Source of the DNA: Saccharomycopsis malanga
Lineage: Eukaryota > Ascomycota > Saccharomycetes > Ascoideales > Saccharomycopsidaceae
Assembly: GCA_004014935.1 (NCBI GenBank)
Contig: CP025321.1
Location: 2,666,001-2,730,000 of the forward strand
Direction: 5' to 3'
DNA length: 64,000 nt
Both the position numbers and the translations under genes were made by a program. The notes beneath the pieces are model-generated. The model had not been told where the DNA came from. It did no database searches and worked only from the letters and a program-made list of their open reading frames with translations. This document shows positions 19,281 through 27,760 of this stretch, piece after piece (position 1 is the stretch's first letter; each line of letters begins with the position of its first letter).

Positions 19281-20449
19281 ATTATCCGCTTCCTAACTTG
19301 AACCAATATAACCAGTACTTTTTATAATCAAAAAAAAAAAAAAAAAATTTTTGATTTAAGCTAGTGATAATTAAGCAATAACCTATAGCAAACACAAGTC
19401 AAAATGGATTGTAAAAGCCTCAAATTGCTCCTCCCTTTATCCTAGTGCTTCAATGTAGTCTTCAATCAAAGTGTGGCCAGCGGGTTTCACTAATGACGTG
19501 GTTGGCACTATCAGTCAAGTTACACACACCATTCTCTTTCTTTAATTTTCTTTTATCTCTGCTCAATTAAGCCTGTCCACTTGGACCAAGAACAGTACTG
19601 CGCAACCGCATTTGAGCCCTGTTTGGGCACGTGATGGTTGCCCTGACCAGCCAGCCACTCAGAGAGCACCAACATGTACTATGATAACTCTGACATGTGT
19701 ATATGTTAGATGGTTTATAGGTGTCTTAAGAACCGCTATTAGGATAGTATTAAGTAGAAAATGTACCAGAAGAGGGCTGCCTTGTTGTGAATGTTTTTCT
19801 CAATATTTAGGTAATTTTTAATAGATATTTATTGAACCTGAAATACATAATTGTATATAGAATGTGTGTAAAACATGGAGAACGTCTGACTGTCTGATGA
19901 GACAGCATTAGCTATGTGTATATTTGATAAAACTATTAAGATTGTTCAAATGCTGTTTCGGTGCTAGTTTCAATAGCTCAGATCAATAGGTCACTCATTC
20001 ACTGCTCTTATATCAACTTTTCAATGTTTATCAAAGGATTTTATTACAAAATTGTCATCTACACAAATTATGCGAACAATTTATCAAAAGCGTTGTATTA
20101 AACTTGTAATGGATTTGTAAAACTTATATCTAGTAGCTGTTGCAAAATGACTAGAAGCCTCCGGGTTGAGGAACAGTGCAAATGAAGAACAGGAAAGGTG
20201 CGAAAGAAAGGCAAAGGCAAGCAACAAAAAATCCCAAAAAGAGGTTATAAAAAACAAAAGCAAGATAAAAAAAGAAAACTAATAATAATGTCTTGATAAT
20301 AAACGAACCAGTCATTTGTAAAAGGAAAAAAAAAAATAGATAATAGTCAAAAAGGTAAAACTGATGGTTAATAAGAGTAAAGAAAAACAGGAACAAAAAC
20401 AAAAACTAATATACAATATTTTTTCAGTCAACTAGCAAGAAACATTATC
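19281..20449. other. VPH1 upstream region and SUN-gene 3' gap
   Basis: Gene-free 1.17 kb. It contains the poly(dA) tract, and a CACGTG E-box at 19628-19633 about 350 bp upstream of the VPH1 ATG, a possible Cbf1/Pho4-type bHLH site. The 20150-20400 part is purine-rich and gives a spurious hydrophobic open frame on the minus strand. Confidence 0.55.
19330..19347. promoter_or_regulatory. Poly(dA:dT) tract in the VPH1 promoter
   Basis: An uninterrupted run of 18 A followed by TTTTT, 50-67 bp upstream of the VPH1 start. Such tracts exclude nucleosomes in yeast promoters. The length may vary between isolates or sequencing reads. Confidence 0.6.
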
Positions 20450-21610
20450 TCAAGTGTAAAGACGGAACTGTCCTTTACCTTTCGTGACACCAACAGTACA
20501 TCCATCAGTACCATCGCCGTTGTATTTTCCATTTTCGTAAACACAAGATCCAGAGACGGTAGCATCGCCACCATAAGCAACGATTTCCACATTAAAGTTC
20601 AAACCTTCTCTATTGTTAGGGTTAGGAATTAATGACAAGTAACTGACGCCATTACTGTAGCCTGCACCAAAGTTCAAAGGTGCCCAGTTACCATATCCGC
20701 TGCTTTCACTACCCCAACTGCAACCAGTTTTCCAGTCGACACCAGCATTGTTCACGTAATACTGTGCAGAAGTCTTTTGACCTCTCCACATGTAGTAACT
20801 ATCCTGGTCAACCACAGTAATAGGCGATTTGGCACCAGAGCCCACGACAGTTGGAATGACCATGTTTTCAGTACCAGGATAGTCAGTACGGCAAATAGCA
20901 ACCTCTTTGTCGATTTGATTGTTCACATAAGCAGAGTCCTTACCCCAAATACACAATGATTCGTAATCAGTATTGGTACGATGAAGCTTACCGTTTTTAC
21001 AAAGCAAACCGCCGATTGAAACGCCGCTGCTAGGCTGGTCAGATGGCCATTGAGACTTGGACATCCCCGATTGACAAGCGTATGAGCAGTAAGCGCCTTC
21101 ACGACATTTTCCACCTGTAGTAACTGAGCTGTCTTCGCCGTTGTCGTAGACCTCGATGCCAGACCACCCGCCAAATCCCAAGTGGTCGAGAGCAATGACA
21201 CCATCACCGCTAGGAAAATCATCACAGTCAATTGTGCCGTCTTTGAATTTGCCTGGAGTTGCGTAAGCTGATAAATCACCAGTTGGTTTACCACCAGAAC
21301 TTGACGAGGAACTGGAAGAAGCTGGTGAGGCAGATGAAGAAGCTGTGCTGGATGACTTGGAAGATGACGAGGTAGGGTTAGCGGAAACAGTATCTGATGG
21401 GGCCACGGTGGTTGTTGCACTCAGTGGAATGGTTGCTGAGTATGTTGTCTTAGACTTGTTGGCTTCCACGATGACTGTGACTGTTTCGTACGCAGTGCTG
21501 ATGGCTCTTTTATGGCGGTGCAATCTCTGTGTGGTGGTGCACGACATGGAGCTGGCCGATGCCAATGTGAGAAGCCCTGTAAGTAGGGCTATGTGATTGG
21601 AAGTCAACAT
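20450..21610 (-). CDS. SUN-family cell-wall protein (Sun4/Sim1/Uth1-like, GH132)
   Basis: 386 residues, secreted. Signal peptide at 1-~20 ([15 protein letters not shown]), a probable kexin site KR at 34-35, a Ser/Thr-rich linker at ~60-115, then the cysteine-containing SUN domain from ~125 to the end. Typical motifs are [56 protein letters not shown] and [22 protein letters not shown] proteins are beta-glucan-binding or beta-glucosidase-like wall proteins acting in septation, wall morphogenesis and ageing. One copy is seen here. Which S. cerevisiae paralogue it matches (SUN4, SIM1, UTH1, NCA3) cannot be decided. The start is a true ATG. The family call is secure. Confidence 0.92.
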   Translation of the reverse strand: MLTSNHIALLTGLLTLASASSMSCTTTQRLHRHKRAISTAYETVTVIVEANKSKTTYSATIPLSATTTVAPSDTVSANPTSSSSKSSSTASSSASPASSSSSSSSGGKPTGDLSAYATPGKFKDGTIDCDDFPSGDGVIALDHLGFGGWSGIEVYDNGEDSSVTTGGKCREGAYCSYACQSGMSKSQWPSDQPSSGVSIGGLLCKNGKLHRTNTDYESLCIWGKDSAYVNNQIDKEVAICRTDYPGTENMVIPTVVGSGAKSPITVVDQDSYYMWRGQKTSAQYYVNNAGVDWKTGCSWGSESSGYGNWAPLNFGAGYSNGVSYLSLIPNPNNREGLNFNVEIVAYGGDATVSGSCVYENGKYNGDGTDGCTVGVTKGKGQFRLYT

Positions 21611-23700
21611 TTTTATATAAATATTGAATTGTTCAATGTGCCAGGGTTACTTTTTTTTCAATTGATGAGTAGTCTAATATTAACAAATGTTAGTCTTTCT
21701 TTTTGATATTCAATGTTGCTAGTAGTTATATAATGGCTATGACAGATATAGTTCAAGTTGAGCATCAATATTGACTGTAGGTTTCAAGATGTCTTGAAAA
21801 AGAAAAAAATTAAAAAAATCGAAAAGAAAACCGGAATCCCTCCGAGGATAAGAGAAATCATGATTTAAGACATGCTTCTCGATGACACTTCTCCCTCTTG
21901 TGGCTTGCTGGCTGGCAGTACAGTGAAATTTCGTTGATTTAGTCGACGTTGTGTGGACATGTTGAAAATTCCTGCGGTGAAAAATGCGGGTGGTTGGTTA
22001 AACGGTGCTCTTTTTCGCTGCAGTACACGGGGGAAAAAGTAAATAATGGAAAACGGCCGACTATCTACACGGGCTGTATTGCATGCATTTCAATATAACA
22101 AAATGAGCCTTTTCCAGCTTTCTCCATCTTGGATTTTTCATGGTTGCTCCAAGATTTGTAGAACAATATAATTTGTAAAACTTGTTGCCTGTCATAGCCT
22201 TGAGAAATTGTAAAGGCTTGCTACTTACTTAACACGATCGCACAATATGGAAAAAGAAGGTATATGGGTCAGTGATGGTGCAAAGCTTCCTTGATGATAT
22301 GTTATATTTACAATCAAATTAACAACGTCGATGCCTGTACACTCAGGGATATTCCGTAATTATATGGATCAAGTCCAATCATTACCAGCATGCTGGTTTT
22401 GGTCCCGCTATAAGCGCTCCCGCCAGGATCCCTGGCGGAGGAGTTTCAAACATTACTCCAACGGCTGATTCCATGGAATGCTATCATGCAAACACTACAC
22501 GCTCTACTAATACGTCCTGTAAGCTTGATTGAGTTCCCACTGAGTTGCGGATACCACTGTATTGTTGAAATCTAATTATTATTAACCATGGATTCTCATG
22601 CTTTGTTTACCTGCCATTGTTTCAAGAAAAATAAGCCTTTCTCAGGGCTGTAAATGGCCACCAGAATGAAGAGATTAAACCTGTTTTAATGATTTCACTT
22701 CTATTATCATTTAAGTTCGGTTGGTATTATCCCCAGAGGTGATCACCACAACGTTACACCTCATGTGGAAATTGGATCTTCTGTAGAAAAACTAAACAAT
22801 AGTTTTATGCCTTCTATATCTTGGTAATTATCCTCGATTTCGTATTGCTCTGACTTTAAATTGACACTTTTTGTTTAATTTACAACCTGAAAATAACTGA
22901 ACTGTTATACCTCGTTCTTCGTTGTAGGTCAATACAATATATGCTGGCTTGTAATACAGGTTGAATCTTTTTGTTTAAAATGTTTGAAAATTGAGCTGAT
23001 CTGCACAGCTTTCATATAATCAACCATGTTACGTTGGCTGTCGTCTATTCTAACTATACACATTTAATGACCAGGAGGCCTTTAATAGCGTTCTTCGTTC
23101 CTCATTGTAACAAACCTTTTTAGAGGCTGTAGTTTCTGAGCCTTAAAATCTTTTCTTTGGAAGCCAAAGTATATTGTAATTTCAAGCCTAGCCTTTTACA
23201 CACACGTAGTAACTCAAAACACGCAGTTATTTTTGCAAATTTCATTTAGCCACTGGAATAGTCAGAAAATAGTGAGCTTCTAGCTTAGGGAGATATAGTA
23301 AATTGCATAGGTATGATTTGAATCCAGTTACTGAAAAATGCACGTTATATCAAGTTTTTAATGAAAGACTAGAGAAAGTCTAAATGTGCTACATTGCTTC
23401 AATTTCGGTCACACATGTAGTGTGATAGTAGTAGAACAAAATATACAAACTTGCATACAAAAGTAGTCTATCAGCTTTAAAATAACTTTTAGATATCTGT
23501 AAATTTGTTATAGAGATAATATGGAGTGAAAATAATGTCTTATTAAAATATTGCTACTCTTATAAAGGGCTTTTAATATGCTGAGATAATAATCTCTCGC
23601 TGTAAGCCCAAAAAGATATAAATCATTTACATTTTTAAAGTTGTCAAACTTTTAATTTAGTCAGAGTAAAAATATGTAAAAACCTTTTTCTTCACAAATT
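21611..23700. other. Long gene-free region with clustered palindromes
   Basis: 2.1 kb upstream of the SUN gene without coding signal. A dense palindrome cluster lies at 22385-22479: CCAGCATGCTGG (22385-22396), CCGCCAGG-ATC-CCTGGCGG (22420-22438) and ATTCCATGGAAT (22468-22479). The cluster is GC-richer than its surroundings. The rest is AT-rich. Confidence 0.6.
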
Positions 23701-23782
23701 GGCAACGTGTCCGAGCGGTTAAGGAGAAAGATTAGAAATCTTTTGGGCTTTGCCCGCGCAGGTTCGAGTCCTGCCGTTGTCG
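23701..23782 (+). tRNA. tRNA-Ser(AGA)
   Basis: 82 nt, full cloverleaf. The acceptor GGCAACG pairs with CGTTGTC (23775-23781). D arm TCC...GGA. Anticodon stem AAAGA/TCTTT with loop TTAGAAA gives anticodon AGA at 23734-23736. A long class-II variable arm (GGGC-TTT-GCCC) follows, then T arm GCAGG-TTCGAGT-CCTGC. No intron. A run of eight T at 23790-23797 is the Pol III terminator. CCA is not encoded, as expected. It reads UCU, and by inosine UCC and UCA. Confidence 0.97.
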
Positions 23783-24505
23783 TTTATTCTTTTTTTTCAG
23801 TCTTTTAGAATATTTTTTCATGTTCTTGGGTAGCAAAATATATACTTGGACTTCTTCTTTACACTTTCAAATACATTGTAGTAATTCAGTAGCGACCTGC
23901 TGGAAGATGGAAAGTAGAACTTACTAACTATAAGTTTGGCAAAAATTCAAGTATTGAAAGAGGCGACTACTAAAATTAGTAGGCACGGGGTGTGACAAGT
24001 TGACGTTACCAAAATTGCTGGTAATACTACACTCCCAAGATAGTACCACGGCTTGGCATTAGGATGTCCCTTTCAAAATGCCCTGCCAGCTCTCGGCTCG
24101 AGAAGGGGCCGTACAATATGCCATAAACATTTTTCTAACCTTCAGTTATTGATCAGTTTTTACTCGGCGAGAAATAGCCGACCAAACCACACCCCGTACT
24201 TAATGCCCTTCTTGTCGAATGTGTCTTCGAAAATCGTCCTAGTTTGGTTAAAACAATAGTGCTGGTTGCCCTGGGTTGTGACTTGCCCATTAAAATGCTG
24301 CACTACGCCTCTACATGCATACATGTATAAGGTTGTCAACTCGTATATTTTTAGGACTAATGTTTCGAGCTAAAACTTGTCTTAGTCAAAAAAGGTACAA
24401 ATACTGACAGCTTTCCTAGCTAATGGAAGAGTTACGTTTTTAGCAATACTTGCTCATCTATTGTCAGACAGTTCTCAAAGCCGATCAACTATATACATTT
24501 TTAAC
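23783..24505. promoter_or_regulatory. Upstream region of the Cu-only SOD gene with several inverted repeats
   Basis: No gene. Between 23967 and 24197 there are CTACTAA-AA-TTAGTAG (23967-23982), ACGGGGTGTG (23985-23994) facing CACACCCCGT (24188-24197), and TTACCA/TGGTAA (24006-24011 and 24019-24024). Probably promoter sites, possibly the relic of a small element. Confidence 0.4.
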
Positions 24506-25162
24506 ATGGTTGCCTTACAACAAGCCCTTGCTATGGCCACTACCTCTATTGGGTTGGTAGCTGCTTCGGCAGCTCCTACTGCTACCGACTCTCCAGCGGG
24601 AGCCTCTGCCGTTGCAGCATTCCCTGAAGGTGGCAGCCATTCTGTGAGAGGTAGTGTGTCGTTTTCTTCGGACAACGGCAAAGTTCAAGTCCATGTTGAT
24701 GTATCTGGCTTGCCTGAATCTGGTGCACCATTTTTATATCACATTCATAAACTTCCAGTGCCATCTAACGGTAGCTGTCTCGCTACTAGTGATCATTTGA
24801 ACCCATATAATGCATCTACAAAATGTGACAAATCGTCTCCAAGTACTTGTGAAATTGGAGACTTAGCTGGAAAATGGGGCACTTTCAATGGTACCTCCTT
24901 CACGACCACCTACGACGATCCATATTTATCGTTAGACCCAGAGAGTGAATCATTCATCGCGAAAGACAGATCCATTGTGTTTCACTTCCACAACACTAGT
25001 AGAATTGCCTGCGCCAACTTGAAATATACTAGTGGTTCCAAAAACAGCACCAACAATAACACTTTGAGCACCTTAACTTACTTGGGTGGTGCTTCAGGCA
25101 ATCTCGCTTACGGCTCTGCAGCTCTTGCAGGTCTTGTTGGTATTGCCCAACTCCTTTTCTAG
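24506..25162 (+). CDS. GPI-type extracellular Cu-only superoxide dismutase (Sod4/Sod5-like)
   Basis: 218 residues. The sensible start is the ATG at 24506, giving a signal peptide (ALAMATTSIGLVAASAAP); the frame is open 15 codons further up but without an ATG. The SOD domain spans ~35-172. The copper ligands are visible as His79 and His81 in YHIHKLPVPSNG, His97 in SDHLNP and His160 in IVFHFHN. The zinc loop, which normally supplies further His residues, reads PYNASTKCDKSSPSTCEIGD and has none, the hallmark of the fungal Cu-only SODs such as C. albicans Sod5. The C-terminus is Ser/Asn-rich followed by the hydrophobic tail ALAGLVGIAQLLF, a GPI-attachment signal. Role: detoxify extracellular superoxide at the cell surface. 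Confidence 0.88.
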   Translation: MVALQQALAMATTSIGLVAASAAPTATDSPAGASAVAAFPEGGSHSVRGSVSFSSDNGKVQVHVDVSGLPESGAPFLYHIHKLPVPSNGSCLATSDHLNPYNASTKCDKSSPSTCEIGDLAGKWGTFNGTSFTTTYDDPYLSLDPESESFIAKDRSIVFHFHNTSRIACANLKYTSGSKNSTNNNTLSTLTYLGGASGNLAYGSAALAGLVGIAQLLF

Positions 25163-26143
25163 TCATTTATGGCTTGACGCTCTTATGTATACTACAGTAT
25201 ATCGCAGTCATATATGACTGCAATATATATTTACCTCAACCCATACTATTAAAAAGTAGATATTGTTGTCAACCTAAGCCACGATGTATATACCATACTC
25301 ATTGCTTTTGCATGTCTTATGAATCGTCCCAGAACATTATAATCAAACACCTTCGAAACCTTTAAACTTTACTGAACTTTAATTCATGTTTTAACATGCG
25401 TTTTGAAGAAGGTGCCAGCAGTGAGGGGTGGGCAAGTAAACAACAATAGAGGCAGTTGAAAGACAATAGTAATTCTTAGAGTATTGCTGGATAGTGAATA
25501 AATATGAATGTGAAACGAAGTAAAGTAATGTACATTCCTGAATGTATGTAAATAAAGTTTGACCTATGACGAATTTAGTAAACATTGAAAATATTAGCAA
25601 TTCAAGTATATGATTCTAAATCTAGTGAAATTTCGACCAGATAAAACACCATAGAGAAAAACTTTCAATATTTTTCAGGACTTTACTCAATATGCTTTAC
25701 AATTCAATGCAGAACATACACCATGATAATTTCATGTGAACCACGGTTTACTAAAGTGATGAATTCAAGATAATATACACTTGTAATCTAATATACACTT
25801 GAAGCAGCCTCACAAACAATTGAGCTACAATTATAAAAGATGAGAAAGATGAAACAGGCAACCGAAAACAAATCAGAATATGCGTGAATAGAAAATGTTC
25901 GGGGGTAATTGGCAAAATTAAACAAGATAAAGTACACAACTCCAAAATGTGTCTTAACTAAACATAAAAAGAAGCAAAACACAGGAAAAGGTCAAATAGA
26001 AAACATTATAATAAGACAGAAATGAAAATGAAAGCAAGAAAAGAGGGCAGGGACCAAAAACTGACTGTAGACAATGCAACGAAAAAAAAAAGATATCGTA
26101 AAACATGAGGATAACTACTAGTACGGCGAAGATAGAAAGCAGT
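25163..26143. other. Gene-free convergent gap
   Basis: About 980 bp between the 3' ends of the Cu-only SOD and BUR6. AT-rich, no open frame with coding character, no RNA gene or repeat recognised. Confidence 0.6.
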
Positions 26144-26446
26144 TTACGACTCTGTGTCATTAGCATACTTTGCTACGACCTCAACCAAAAAGTCGAATTT
26201 GTCATTCGCCTCAACGGCACTTTTAACGTGCTGTGCACTTATTCTTCTTGCACCGCCCTTTCTGGCTTCATCGCAGGACTTTTCAACTAAAGAACAGAGA
26301 AAGATTTCCAAGGCCTTGCCAACGACAACAGGAGTGGCTTGTGCAACTTTACCAATATCCTCGTCGCTCTGCATAAGCTTCTTGATACGAGCGGCGGGAA
26401 AATGGGTCTTTATAAGTTCGTAGTTTGGAATCTTCTGATCGGCCAT
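26144..26446 (-). CDS. BUR6: Negative cofactor 2 alpha (Bur6/DRAP1), histone-fold protein
   Basis: 100 residues, a compact form of Bur6 (S. cerevisiae has 142). It is the alpha subunit of NC2, which binds TBP on DNA with Ncb2 and represses or tunes RNA polymerase II initiation. The histone fold covers nearly the whole protein: THFPAARIKKLMQSDEDIGK, then AQATPVVVGKALEIFLCSLV, EKSCDEARKGGARRISAQHV and DKFDFLVEVV. These match DRAP1 more closely than the similar subunits Dpb3 or HAP5. The usual N- and C-terminal extensions are nearly absent. The start is a true ATG with no in-frame extension upstream. Confidence 0.92.
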   Translation of the reverse strand: MADQKIPNYELIKTHFPAARIKKLMQSDEDIGKVAQATPVVVGKALEIFLCSLVEKSCDEARKGGARRISAQHVKSAVEANDKFDFLVEVVAKYANDTES

Positions 26447-26821
26447 GTTGAAATGCTGAAATATGTTAAATGCGGTATGCGTGATGCAAGGGTTCGCCTA
26501 GGTAACGATGTTTAGATGTAAGGGTGTTGATGAATATGCAAGAAAGATTTGAAGATGTCTGGAAACGGGCGGGCGGCCCCGTGTCTTTATATAAGCGACG
26601 GGGAATTCTTGCTAGTTACACACCACGGCAGATATTTCCGCCAATCAGCGACAGGAAATATACTAAGCGCACGCACCCCAACACAGGGATCCAACACCAG
26701 TATATTCAGATTACGGCTTTACGATTACAAGTGGTTAAATTGATAGCATGTTCGTGTTCTTGGAGACGCCGAGGACATGGGCGAGCAACTGTGTTCGACA
26801 CAGGCTCGTCCTTGACGTACT

Positions 26822-27028
26822 ATGATGCACTTGGATTTGTTCCGATTGATATGGGACGTGCTGGAAAAAGAGCAGTTAGCCCTTTTTCCAGCCTCAGAAA
26901 GAGCTGCCTTAAGACGGCTTTCAAAACGAAAGCGCAAAGATAAGGATGTTGGACCGCTGCATGGTGTCGAGCCAGCTCTCCTGAGGAATTGTCCGAGACT
27001 GTTTGAGGAGCCTACAAATGCACTTTAG
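26822..27028 (+). CDS. Possible small basic protein, unknown
   Basis: 68 codons starting ATG-ATG. The frame is closed by TGA just upstream (26813-26815), so it cannot be a longer exon without unusual splicing. The product has an amphipathic helix-like first half (DLFRLIWDVLEKEQLALF) followed by ASERAALRRLSKRKRKDK, a plausible nuclear-localisation stretch. The segment is GC-richer than the surrounding gaps. An overlapping frame from 26530 to 26943 is also open but reads like non-coding sequence. I do not recognise a family. It lies in the BUR6/FGGY divergent region. Confidence 0.25.
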   Translation: MMHLDLFRLIWDVLEKEQLALFPASERAALRRLSKRKRKDKDVGPLHGVEPALLRNCPRLFEEPTNAL

Positions 27029-27760
27029 TATTTCTTGTATTATATTCTCTATATTGTTGATAAGACCAACTGCGTAACAATGAGCTCATTTGAAATGATT
27101 GTAATCTAGTCTTAGTTGAACCTATTAAAACTCTATTATATAATTCTCCAGTGAAATATTTTACGTGTTACCCGGTTAAAAACAACATCAGGGTAATGGG
27201 TAACTCGGAGTTATCGAGTGATTTTTCTTAATGAGGATGTGCTAAAGGATTAGGAGGTCGTAACTTTCAAGTGGAACTTTGGAGTGGAACTTAATACTAA
27301 TAAGCCCGATTAATGAAAACAAGGCTTAAAAAAAAATGTATTGCCATGCTCTGTAATATGTAATTTTTAATTGGAGCTCGTTGTATGTTTGCGCAATCAA
27401 GAGGACCACGAGTAACATCACTTGACACCTCCACAATTTATAGAGAGTGCCGATCAGCGGGGGTTGTCAACCCCATGTTTTAGTCCCTGTAGCGCCGGAC
27501 TAAGACCCGTCTCCATGCTTTTCCTGGGGTTAATTGGCTGGTGGAAAAAGCCAACGGTTGCAACTATTGCTACCAGTGATTTTCCACGGTGCTTTCTTTA
27601 CTTTTTGCCCCTTTTCCATCTATTTCTGTACAGTTCTGTCATACAAAGCAAGAGCTAAATTACATTCAAGTTAAAGGAGATACAACTGGCTGGTCTTTCA
27701 TCAAAAAGCTGGTTTCATATTATTGTTGTAATCTTTCGCTATTATTCTCAACCCCACAAA
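27029..27760. promoter_or_regulatory. FGGY kinase upstream region
   Basis: No supported gene in 730 bp. TTACCCGG (Reb1-type) at 27168-27175 lies 586 bp upstream of the FGGY kinase ATG and 722 bp from the BUR6 ATG. Small open frames around 27422-27660 lack coding character. Confidence 0.5.
27168..27175. promoter_or_regulatory. Reb1-type site TTACCCGG upstream of the FGGY kinase
   Basis: Exact octamer in the BUR6/FGGY divergent region, nearer to FGGY (586 bp) than to BUR6 (722 bp). Confidence 0.45.

Noticed and set aside
20151-20402. Minus-strand hydrophobic open frame, possible small membrane protein
   Set aside because: It is the complement of a purine-rich stretch and encodes almost only Phe/Leu/Tyr; a composition artefact in the 3' region of the SUN gene.
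21611-24460. LTR element next to the tRNA gene
   Set aside because: I looked for TGTTG...CAACA-type ends, primer-binding sites and coding remnants around the tRNA and found none.
25751-26166. Overlapping hydrophobic minus-strand frames
   Set aside because: Same kind of A-rich artefact, overlapping the BUR6 3' region, with no conserved pattern.
26530-26943. 137-codon frame beginning near the BUR6 promoter
   Set aside because: The product has no recognisable order, is rich in Arg/Cys/Ser, and overlaps the more protein-like frame at 26822.
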